Positions 48,440 through 57,515 of a stretch of 64,000 bases of DNA are shown here, in pieces. Origin of the DNA: Cryphonectria parasitica EP155 (taxonomy: Eukaryota; Ascomycota; Sordariomycetes; Diaporthales; Cryphonectriaceae); assembly GCF_011745365.1 (NCBI RefSeq), contig NW_024468911.1, positions 4,086,759 to 4,150,758 on the forward strand. Reading direction: 5' to 3'. The first letter of the stretch is position 1; the number at the start of each line of letters is the position of its first letter. Below the pieces are notes generated by a model. The model searched no databases, was not told the origin of the DNA, and saw only the letters and a list, made by a program, of their open reading frames with translations. The translations under genes and the position numbers were made by a program.

Positions 48440-48792
48440 TTAAACGCCACCGCCGCTCCTGTCCACAGACACGTAGTAGTTGCCGTTCAGGGTCCGCTGC
48501 GTCACCTCGTTCTTCTTCAGGGCGCCGGCCTGGTACCGGATGCCGAGGCCGACGCCGGCGGCGGTAAGGGTGAGGAGGGTTAGGCGTGGGTGGCGGGAGC
48601 TATTGGGAAGGAGAATGGGATATATCGTCTTGATTAGTTCTCTGTAGGTTTCTCTTTTTCTTTTCCCTCTCCCTCTTGCTATAGGGTATAGGAGAAATGT
48701 TTGTATAGAACGTGTTTCCATGCAAGTGGCTTGTTGGGAACGTACGTGAATGGGCGGATGCCACCGCGGTGGACATTTTTGAGCGAGTCCAT
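48440..48792 (-). CDS. Small spliced single-pass membrane protein (68 aa), family not recognised
   Basis: Exon 1 (48792-48746) begins MDSLKNVHRGGIRPF and stops at a GTACGT donor. Exon 2 (48599-48440) starts after CAATAG and gives SRHPRLTLLTLTAAGVGLGIRYQ, then QAGALKKNEVTQRT and a Gly-rich C-terminus NYYVSVDRSGGGV. Joined length is 207 bases, 68 residues plus stop; the intron is 146 bp. The N-terminal half is basic and free of acidic residues after position 2, and one hydrophobic segment (about residues 26-38) precedes a Lys-containing stretch. That pattern suits a small mitochondrial or ER membrane protein, but localisation is inference. I do not recognise the family. Support for a real gene: the reading frame fuses exactly, both splice sites are canonical, and the sequence is non-repetitive with balanced composition. 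It is convergent with the YVC1-like gene. Confidence 0.75.
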
Positions 48793-49053
48793 TGTTTGGT
48801 TTTGAAAGGAGTACTTCTTGGGAGGAGGGAAATGGGGCGGTGTGTGTGTATGTGCGTTCGATATGAGATACAGTACAGTCTAGTAAAGAGTTTACTGCGG
48901 TGAATTTAAAGAAGTTATTTGGATGCCCAGGACTAGACCAAACAGTATAGAATCTCGATTGGGAAGAGAGAACGAGCGACTAGCTACAGCAGGACAGGAC
49001 ATATTAATGTATATATACGTAGTTCTGTTGGGAATGGTAGTGCAGGGAAACCC

Positions 49054-49066
49054 GGGGGGGGGGGGG
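49054..49066 (+). repeat. G13 homopolymer
   Basis: Thirteen G in a row in intergenic DNA about 260 bp upstream of the small membrane protein's start. Confidence 0.9.
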
Positions 49067-50777
49067 CAAAAGTTAAAAAAGTTGTGGGGGAATTGTTCGT
49101 GACGGTGAGCGAGTGATTGGCACGCGACGTGTTTCCGTTTCGAACCTGAGCTACTAGTACTGTACCTGTGTGTTCCTCCCTTACTGAAGGTGGTTGACAT
49201 GGCCCCACCATCATATCATAACTGGGGTGATGATGCCGTGGGATGCGGGGAAGGAGGGATGAAGACGGAAGGCTGATTGTGGGGCAGGAACAATTCGGGG
49301 GAAAGAGAGCAGTCCTCTTCTTAGTCACAAACTCACACGGTCCGGGCCGGGTTAGAACTATCAAGCAAGCTGTGGATCACTGTTTGTACAAATTAAAAGG
49401 CAGAAAACCGCAGATGATTTCAAACGAAATGCCAAAGTTCCATGGCTATGGGTGGCCCCTTGCTGATTAACAGCTCTGTCTAGAACATGAGCAGCCTTGT
49501 TTGTCTCTGTATGCAGTATGTATCTGTCATGGGTGGATGGGCCACCGAGTGAAGTGGACAAAGCTTGCGCAAGCCCAGCTCTGCGCAATGTGGGCAGGGG
49601 AGCAAGTGGCTCTGGGAGAAGGCAAACATCTGCTTGCACAGCCTACTGTACCATAGGACAGCAGCTCTTAACCATAGTACTACTATAGAATTCAGGTAGT
49701 GGGTCCTGTAGTAAAAGCTGTGATGGACAGGGGGTCAAAATGTGACAAGTTGGCTGTGGTTGGACAAAGACCCGCAGTCCATCCCAGTGTTGTATATAGA
49801 GCTAACACTCTTCTTTTCCTATACTTTGCAGATGGAAAGGTCTCTTGTTATGTGGCCAGCCTCATCCTCGGACAAAATAAATAAAATGAAATATTCATGT
49901 TTTCGTATCCTCGAGGTTGCCTCTCTTAAGAGCCAGCACGGCACTGCATGCCTTTGGCAAGCACTCTTGCAAAGGGGGGGATCATACTTTGGTGCCACAC
50001 CATCACCACCACCACCATGGACATGGATGCGAACCAAAAGAATGAGTCTTTCAAGAATGCAGGTACCTCTCTTCTTTTCAATCTGCTTTGCTGAATCTCC
50101 AGATTACCCATCACCTGCAGCGTCAGTGCAGGCTCATCTGCTGCCTTCAGAGTACTGACTTGCGTCCACCCAGCAACTTCTGTCTCTATCACCATGATCA
50201 TCATTATTTCTCCATTACTGTAAATCCTAGCATTAGATTATACTACCTTTCCCACACAGCCACCAGCCAAATCACCTCGGCGCATGACTGCCCGTCTTAG
50301 CTCCCTGTAATTGGTCCTTCAAAGTTCGGGTACTGCCTAGGTCGACCGGCGTCAGCCCCGGAGGATGACCAGCTGCGGGGCCACATCATAATAAGGCTGT
50401 GCGATTGTGCAGCAAAGTCCATAAGCACACATCTCAACACACACCTCAACTAACTTTGCTCTGTCAAGATAATCAACTCCTTTCCCCAACCTTCAGTCCT
50501 CTGCAAGATTTGTTATGATATAACAGACTCTGGATATTTTCTCCAGACACGAGCAGCTAACACAAGACCAGTATCTGATCTGATATTCATCCTTAGTTAC
50601 CATCATACCAAGCATTTCGATAAGTTTGTGGGTGTCCTTCAGTTGTTCATCACTGCTCTAGGCTAGGGGAGAGGGAGCTTTGAACCACCTTCCGAGAGAC
50701 TTCTCCCAGCTCCCAGGCCAGAGGCCTTCTTCCAATATCATTGCAACGACCTATTGGACGGGTGAGAGTCTTATCAT

Positions 50778-50791
50778 CCCCCCCCCCCCCC
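50778..50791 (+). repeat. C14 homopolymer in leader of the 840-aa gene
   Basis: Fourteen C in a row about 120 bases upstream of the ATG at 50908. A GTGAG precedes it and CTCAG follows, but a 34-bp intron would be too short to be credible. Confidence 0.85.
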
Positions 50792-50907
50792 TCAGATCAA
50801 AGGTCCTACTGGTTGTTCTAGAATCTGATCTCTACTTAGTCAAGTACTCACAACAGTCCGTGACTCACTCACTCGCCAGGACCTATCGTTTCCCCAAACC
50901 ACCAGGG

Positions 50908-53486
50908 ATGGACGATGCTCTGAACTCTGCAACAACTTCTGTGTCGAAAACATCTCCCACAAGCCTGCCCTGCACCACAGGATTTTCTTCCAAACCAGTG
51001 ATAGTTATCCGCCCTGCACAGCAAGAAGGCGGCGAAGATAGATATCACCAGGAGCGATTATCTGAAGCCATCATAGCATCCCGTGCGGTGGCAGGCGAAG
51101 CTGAGATGACGTCCAGACTGAGCGAGCTGGGACAAGCGCACCTGCTTCACAGCAAAGACCTTACCAGGATCCAAAATGCGGTCGATGGTGCCGTACCTTG
51201 CCCTGAGGATGCATGCGTTCTGGTCCTGGTCAAGTTCCCCGACTTTGTGCCAACTCGCGGCTGTCGAAGCACCAAATTTCAGACGGGCAGGATCCGTCTG
51301 ACAAGAGACCAGGTCCTGGGCACGGGGTCAGAGCTCCTTCGCGGCATGCTCGACAGCGAGACGCACCAACGACGAGCGAGGGAGGCAGCCGCGCCTCTGC
51401 CAGGAGGAGTGACACACGTCCTGGACCTGTCGCCGACCACTGACGAGCATGACTTCACCATGGCCCTTCAGCACCTCAGCATCCCCGACGGCATAAAGCT
51501 CTGGTACAGATCCGTCTGCATGGGAGTGTCGCCCCTGGCTGTTGCTGGCCATGACGATGCCTGCGACTGCCTCTTGCCATTCAAAGAGGCGTATCCGTTC
51601 CAAGAACCACCTATCGCTATCCAGGGCGAAGAGTCCCAGGCCTGCATCTGGGATGTGAACGCTTGGCCTCTCGAGGAGGACCGCGATATCCCTGACTTCT
51701 GCCAGACTCGATGGGCTGCCAACACCATCCGTCTCTTTCGGTCCATCGCACAGCCTCCAGGCCGCAAAGATCTCCTCATCGACTCGGCTCCTCGAATGTG
51801 GACGCTCGTGGGTCTGTTTGCCAAGTTTGAGATGACAAACTACGACATACTGGTAGGCACAACCTACCAATCGGAAAAGGAGTTGACATAGCTGACACTG
51901 CGAAATAGCGCGATGAGATCACAGCCTGGTTCAATGCGGATCGAAACTACCTGATCGTGGAGCTGCTTCCAGAAGAAACCCTGCGCATCGGCCTGACCCT
52001 CAAGATCCCCCTCCTGGCCGAGCCTGCATTCCGCATCTTGGTTAACGAGAGGGCCTTGGAGGTCGCAGGAGGTCAACCGCGAGCACAGCCCAGACAGACC
52101 ATCTTCGGCCGTCGATGCTCAGACTTCTCCGGCACAGACACCTCCGAAGCAATCTCGCGCATTGTAGAGTACGCCGGCACCGCGATGGCCGATCGATACA
52201 AGCTCGCCGTCGACAATCTGCTGGGCGATAATGCTCTCGACATTCTTCAGGTTCCTGAATGGCAGGACCTCCGCATCCTAGACCACGTGATCCCCAAGGA
52301 TGATGCTGTGGACGGTCATTTTGGGCCTGTCCGTGACGCTTATGACAAGCTGATGAGTGGCATCCGCTTCAAGTTTCACAACATTGTCAACAAAGTCATG
52401 TCGCTCCCGAGTTCAAATCTGGGGTCCGAGCTGTTCAGCGCCGAGACGTGCGAGCCCGGCGCAAACACAAAGAGCCTGCTGGACATGGTAGATGGCTTGC
52501 GTGCTTATTCGGTGCCCCAGAACGAGCTGAACAGCTCGCAACACTTCCCCACTATCTACCACCGCCTGGGGATGTACCAGCGTGCTTTATGCCCCTTCAT
52601 CTGGAAGGAGCTTGACTCCATCAGCACGGACGATTTCCCCAAGTCTGACATAATTTGGGACGCCAACATGTTCATTGTCAAGCTCAACAGAGCTACAGCG
52701 GCCGGTGACCTGCCGGATCTTCTAGACCAGCATCGCGCCCGGGCAGCGAATGCCAACCGTTTCATCGCGCAGCTCCTCGAGCACGTCGTCGACGGGCTGT
52801 GCGCCTACGTCGGCCCCCTGTTCGAGCGCGATGAGGCTTCTTTCCTCTACGCCCTCCACCCTCACCTCGTCCTGACCCCAGACGACCACGAGATGAACTT
52901 CCTCCGCCTCGTCGACGATGAGACGCGCTTCGAGGCCCCCGTCCCAGAGGCAGACTACGGCCCGAACGGCCCCGGCCCGGCCTTCCACACCGGACACACC
53001 CTCCCAAGCGTCTCTGACCTAAACTTTGAGGACCTGTCCGTCCGGTCCACGTCGGCGGTAGGCGAGTCGGACGACGGCGCCAGCACCGTTGTCGGCTCAG
53101 CCGTCGCGCAGGATGGCTTCTCTACTGTCTACAACAGCCGGCGCGTCCTGGCCCGATCCGACGAGCCGTCTGTCTCGTCGGAGCACTTTACGGACGAGGG
53201 CATGAGTGCCGACTATGCTGATGCCGAGTATGCCGTTCCCGCGGCGCACCAGGCCCGCGGCCAGGTCCTCGCTGGCCTTGTGGAGGGGGCTTACCAGGAG
53301 CACAAGGACGATGACCCGATGGCCGATCCTAACGAGCTGCCCGATGACTTCTACGAGGACCTCGAGTCTGATTTCTTTTGGGGAACTGACGAGGAGGAGG
53401 AGGAGGAGGAGGAGGAGGAGGTGGTGGTGGAGAAGGAGGACGAGAATGAAGATTTCGAGGTTGTTGGTGCAGATGAAGACATGTAA
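50908..53486 (+). CDS. 840-residue protein of unknown function with acidic C-terminus
   Basis: Exons 50908-51852 and 51909-53486 join in frame (MTNYDIL-RDEITAWFN); the 56-bp intron has a GTAGGC donor and an AATAG acceptor. I do not recognise a named family. The fold looks globular over about residues 90-620, with a first block (CVLVLVKFPDF, then GRIRLTRDQVLGTGSELLRGML) that superficially resembles a BTB-type domain. A region FAKFEMTNYDILRDEITAW resembles post-BTB helices, but this is weak inference. The last 150 residues are Ser/Glu/Asp-rich and end in a Glu run encoded by GAG triplets and an acidic stretch. No signal peptide or membrane helix is evident. ATG 50908 is the first ATG in frame, although the frame stays open upstream to about 50680. 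Likely Pezizomycotina-specific. Confidence 0.8.
53394..53420 (+). repeat. In-frame GAG repeat encoding a Glu run
   Basis: About nine GAG triplets inside the 840-residue gene encode a poly-Glu stretch near its C-terminus; it may vary in length. Confidence 0.85.
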
Positions 53487-54205
53487 ATCGGATTCTGTAA
53501 ACTGGTTCAGGTGACACGAACAACCACCACCCACGACATGCCTTCTACGAGCGGTTTCTCTCGACATTTCCTCACAGAGTGGTTGATTCTGGATTATGTC
53601 ATAGAATCAGCAGTAGCCTTGGGTTGACTTTATGAAATGACGCATAGGAGATGCTGGCCAGCAGTCGGCACGAGAATAGAAAGGGGGGGAACTGTCATCA
53701 GTCCAGTCCTTTTGCGTCCAGAAGAGCACTGGTTCTTTAGTATGGATGCCCATAGCTTTCAGGAATTCAAAAGATCGAGACAGAGAGAGTTTGTGAGAGA
53801 CTTGAACATCAAGCGAGGCTTTGGAGAATTGGCGCTCCTGGAGTTAAATCGGTTGATTCTGAAGAGAGACAGGCGGCGCTTGCTGGGGGGTACAATAAGG
53901 GGTTTCTGAGATCAATAGCCCCAGAATGGGTTTACAGCTGCCGAGCAGGGAAATGGACACTGTGAATTTGCGACCAAGACTGATGGTATAACAGCACACT
54001 TTGCTGGCGGCCTCTTTTTATGAATTTCATTATCCCTTGCTGTATTGTGGTTGATCTGTCTCGGGCGGAATGGTCTATTTCTTCATATGAGAAGGTCAAT
54101 GCAAAGAGGCAGACCAGATTTTGACAAGCCTCCTGCTCATCAGTCGTCCTCGTCACCTCTCAGCCCTGGTCCTCCCAATCATCAGACTCTTTTCCCGCGA
54201 ACAGC
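53487..54205. other. Intergenic between convergent genes
   Basis: About 720 bp. A 90-codon frame at 53637-53909 begins with ATG but shows no motif, is not clearly conserved by eye and has no splice context. I treat the whole stretch as 3' flanks. Confidence 0.5.
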
Positions 54206-54859
54206 TTACGCACGACTCCCACCCGCCTGTTTCTCCTCCTCGTGCTTCTCACCCTCCTTCTCCGCCACCTCCACCACCACCACCTCCTTCTCCTCCCCCT
54301 TCGACCCACCGCCAGTCGAGTCCGCACCATCTCCGCCTACCGCACTGCCAAGACCCTCCTCCAGGCTCGTCCTCTCACAATCCAAAGCTAGCAAGCGCCG
54401 CAGCACGTCAGCCCGCGTCTGGCCCGAACCAAGCAAGGACTCGCCCAGCACCCGCGACAAGTTCTCGGCGAGGTCGCGCAGCTCCTCATCGCTGAGATTC
54501 TGGAGGTCGCTTGGCAGGCCAAGGCCAGGGAGCGAGCGGGATGGAGGGTGGGGCTGTTGGTCGTCGCCGTCGATTGCGAGGCTGGCTATTGAGTCGCGGA
54601 GGGAGGACTGGGCCTCGGTGGCGGAGGCGCGGCGGGACATGTCGGCGGCTGCGTCATGGAGGGCGCGGTCGAGGGCGGGGTTGTTGTCGGTTGGGAGAGC
54701 TTCGCGGGCTGCGTCTGTGAAGATGTTGTTGGCGGGTACGGCGGCGGTGGTGGTCTTAAGGACCGTAGCCTCATCCTCGTTCTCGAGCTGTATCTTCATG
54801 GGGGCCGATTTGGGGCTTGGCGGCATGGGTTTAGACTCGTGTTTGACGTCGCTCGACAT
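54206..54859 (-). CDS. 217-residue protein of unknown function
   Basis: Single-exon frame beginning MSSDVKHESK at ATG 54859 with ACC before the start. I do not recognise the family. A central helical stretch (LPSDLQNLSDEELRDLAENLSRVLGESLLGSGQTRADVLRRLLALD) looks conserved and amphipathic. The N-terminal third is disordered and the C-terminus is Glu/Val/Lys-rich after a Gly/Ser linker. No membrane segment or signal peptide is seen. The gene is minus-strand, as is TAP42, 793 bp further right. Codon use looks normal for the window, so it is probably a gene, but the function is unknown. Confidence 0.65.
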   Translation of the reverse strand: MSSDVKHESKPMPPSPKSAPMKIQLENEDEATVLKTTTAAVPANNIFTDAAREALPTDNNPALDRALHDAAADMSRRASATEAQSSLRDSIASLAIDGDDQQPHPPSRSLPGLGLPSDLQNLSDEELRDLAENLSRVLGESLLGSGQTRADVLRRLLALDCERTSLEEGLGSAVGGDGADSTGGGSKGEEKEVVVVEVAEKEGEKHEEEKQAGGSRA

Positions 54860-55652
54860 GGTGGTTGGTTGTTTTTTTCGCGTGTGGAGAGGAAAGAGTT
54901 GGCTCGTGGTTATCAAGGGAGAAACACAGAGAGGGGAGTATCTCTGTGCGAAGAGAAAATAGTCAATAAATCAGGATGGGTCTTTGCAAAGTTGCTTGAA
55001 TTGGCTTGAGACTAACCTCTGTGATTGAGACGAAGTAGGGAGTCGAGGTCTCAAATACACGAGACGTTTGACACCTGCTTAGCCAAGGGTCGTCGCATCA
55101 AAATGAAGTGACAGAGAAAAGGCGACTGGATGAAACGTGGTTTGTGATAGGTCTCGAGATGGCACGCCGTTTGGAGCGGAAAGAGTGGCCTGTTAGGATG
55201 AGGACGTTCCTGAATGTTGAGTTTCAGGGAGGCAGGCAAGCGTCATGATATAATTGCCCCGACTGTCCTGAGGGGGGAAGTCGCGCTTAGGTTCTCAAGA
55301 TTCCGGACGCTCACTTGCATGTAAACCACAGTCTGAGCACCTTCTTGGTTTTGTCGGTGCAGATGCGCATGAGGAAGTGCTTAGCCGTATCAAATTTGTC
55401 AATCAAAAAATTCTCACATGGCAATCGTGTGTGCATCAATCCAGTACTACACAAACCCATCATTACCATTCGCTACCAAGTTTTTGGGATGCGACAATTT
55501 GCACTTACGTACAAACCCCCTCAGCATGTAATAGAGGTATCGAGGGCCCCAAGATGTCAAACGTCCTTGGGTGTACAACTGCTCAAGTGCGTGTATGAAT
55601 GTGTGTGCTGGATATCAGTAATAATGTTGTTCTCTCGTGATTCGAGGCCGAG
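54860..55652. other. Intergenic between the 217-aa gene and TAP42
   Basis: About 790 bp, with the promoter of the 217-residue gene on the left and the TAP42 3' flank on the right. Nothing else is recognised. Confidence 0.6.
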
Positions 55653-56753
55653 TTATCCTCGGTTTAAAGTGTTACCGCTTCCCTTTGGGTTTGCTTCTAC
55701 AAACTCATCCCACGCTCGTGCCTTCATGGTATCCTCATCTGCCTTCTCAATGTCGTCTTCATCTGGCTCCGGCCTGTGCCAACTTGCCTCTCCACCGCCC
55801 TCGATGATCCCACCTCGCCGCTTCTCCTCTTCTAGGTACTCGTCGATGCTCATCGTTGGCAGATTATGGCCCGGCCTAAACACTTGCTTCGCCAGGTCTT
55901 GTCTGTTGCCGACGATCGTAAAGGGCTGCAGGGGTTTGCCCTCCTTGCTGAGGAGAGGCCCGTTGAAGCTCTGTAACCGCTTGAAAGGCCTGTCCAGTCG
56001 GTCTGAATAGCCGTCTTGCCTCAGACCTTCTCGTCGCCGCCGCTCGTCGTCCTCCACAGTGCTGGCCTGGGGAAGTAAAGGCTCGGGTGCTTGTGCTAGG
56101 ATCTCGGCCTCACGGTTGAGCGATTCGAGCTGCTGAAAGGCCATGTGCACACTCAGCGCCAGATTGGCAAGGTGAACCTGGCGCACAATCTCCTCGTCGC
56201 CCCCAAAATCATCCTCTGCGTCTGGGTCACCATAGCCTGGGTGCTTGCGCAAAAATGCCAGCTTTTGCTTCAGGGCCTGCTCGGCTTTGTAGTTTGCGAT
56301 CTTGGAGTTGCGGCGCGCGGCTGGGTCGGAGGAGGATATCGTTGAGAAGGATACTGGGTCCTCCGTGTACGTCTCGAGCATCTTGGCATATTGTGGCTCG
56401 AGTATGCTGTAGCTGTCGAGAGCCAAGAGGAAGCGCTCGTAGCAGGAACGCGTCTGGTCGACTACCTGGCAGCGCTCTTTCGGCGATGTGGTGTGGATTT
56501 TCTGAATGAGCTCTGCGAGGTGAAAGTGGACGAGCAGATAGGGCAGGTCGCCTGTGGAGAGGTCCTCGAGAGACTCGTTGGGGCTGAAGATGCGTAGCTG
56601 GCTGATGAGGTCGAGACATTCTGTGTAGTCTTCTATGGCTTGCGACAGGACGTCGCGATAGCTGGGATCCGTCACCTCGAAGGCGCCCTCGAGGGCCAGC
56701 CGGCGCTCTTCTGCCTGCGCGAAGACGGATTTCAGGGATTTCGATTCGTCCAT
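55653..56753 (-). CDS. TAP42: TAP42/alpha4-type PP2A-associated regulatory protein
   Basis: Predicted regulator that binds the catalytic subunits of PP2A-type phosphatases and links them to TOR signalling, in cytosol and at membranes. Single exon of 366 residues, the usual length. The N-terminal helical bundle (residues about 1-230) includes the family's IEDYTECLDLISQLRIFSPNE stretch, LPYLLVHFHLAEL and SCYERFLLALDSYSIL. The tail contains PFTIVGNRQDLAKQVFRPGHNLPTMSIDEYLEEEKRRGGI, characteristic of TAP42, and ends in NPKGSGNTLNRG with its conserved acidic stretch before it. ATG 56753 (MDESKSLKSVF) follows TGCC and is the natural start. It diverges from DCL1, 762 bp to the right. Confidence 0.96.
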   Translation of the reverse strand: MDESKSLKSVFAQAEERRLALEGAFEVTDPSYRDVLSQAIEDYTECLDLISQLRIFSPNESLEDLSTGDLPYLLVHFHLAELIQKIHTTSPKERCQVVDQTRSCYERFLLALDSYSILEPQYAKMLETYTEDPVSFSTISSSDPAARRNSKIANYKAEQALKQKLAFLRKHPGYGDPDAEDDFGGDEEIVRQVHLANLALSVHMAFQQLESLNREAEILAQAPEPLLPQASTVEDDERRRREGLRQDGYSDRLDRPFKRLQSFNGPLLSKEGKPLQPFTIVGNRQDLAKQVFRPGHNLPTMSIDEYLEEEKRRGGIIEGGGEASWHRPEPDEDDIEKADEDTMKARAWDEFVEANPKGSGNTLNRG

Positions 56754-57515
56754 GGCACGGTTTTTTTCGTCGCTGTTCTGTAATACTGAGGACTGATCGA
56801 AGTGGGAGATTCTGTCCTCGGTGGGTAGGGAGAGGAGCTATCAGAACGAGACAAATAGCTGTGGGATGAATCTGCGCTGAATCTTCTAGACTGTCAGGGT
56901 CCAAGCTGGGTGGCAAAGAATAGATTGGGCTCTCCGTCCCACTCTCTGTCCCACCGACTGCGGCCTAATTCATGGTGGGGGAGGGGGGGAGGATCCAGGG
57001 GGGTAACCTTGAAGGAGCCCTTGTCCACAATGGGACCTAGGCCTGGAAGCCCCTGCAGCTTAGAAGCTTAGCTGCTAGAACTCCCCTTACCCATCTGGCC
57101 TTCCGCTCCTGGAAAGCCAACACTGTTATAGTAAACAATAGTGGGCTTACTATAAGTAGCAATTATCACAGGCCCTTGGACCTGGAAGGAACATAATGCA
57201 AAGCTGGAAAGAAATATGGAATGCTTCTTGCCATCCGTCAACATATCAGATGAAGAAAAAAAAGATATCTGACATAAGCTTAGAAATTATGTTGCCTTCT
57301 TCTTTGGTGCAGCTGCCGGTTTGCTGCAGGCCGCTTCACAAACCCCGACGCGTCACTATGAATGGGACACACTCTTAAATCTGCTGCAGAACCTCTCTAG
57401 TACTTACAGCAATTAGATCTATCCCTCTTTCTACCCTCATTTCTCCCTCCTTATTACCATCTCAGTCACCGTCTCTCGAGCTCTCCATCAAAACCTGTCC
57501 CAAATCGAGGCCAAG
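56754..57515. promoter_or_regulatory. Bidirectional region between TAP42 and DCL1
   Basis: 762 bp between two start codons that face away from each other. It should carry both promoters. No other gene is seen, and no specific element can be assigned with confidence. Confidence 0.5.

Larger units (their letters stand above)
48793..50907. other. 2.1-kb intergenic region between the small membrane protein and the 840-aa protein
   Basis: Divergent promoter region for two genes. No gene is recognised. A G13 run lies at 49054-49066 and a C14 run at 50778-50791, the latter in the leader of the gene starting at 50908. Confidence 0.55.

Noticed and set aside
50762..50795. GTGAG...CTCAG around the C14 tract as a mini-intron
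   Set aside because: 34 bp is below credible fungal intron length and the frame is already open without it.
53637..53909. 90-codon frame with ATG between two convergent genes
   Set aside because: No motif, no homology by eye and no splice context; most likely chance in a 3' flank.
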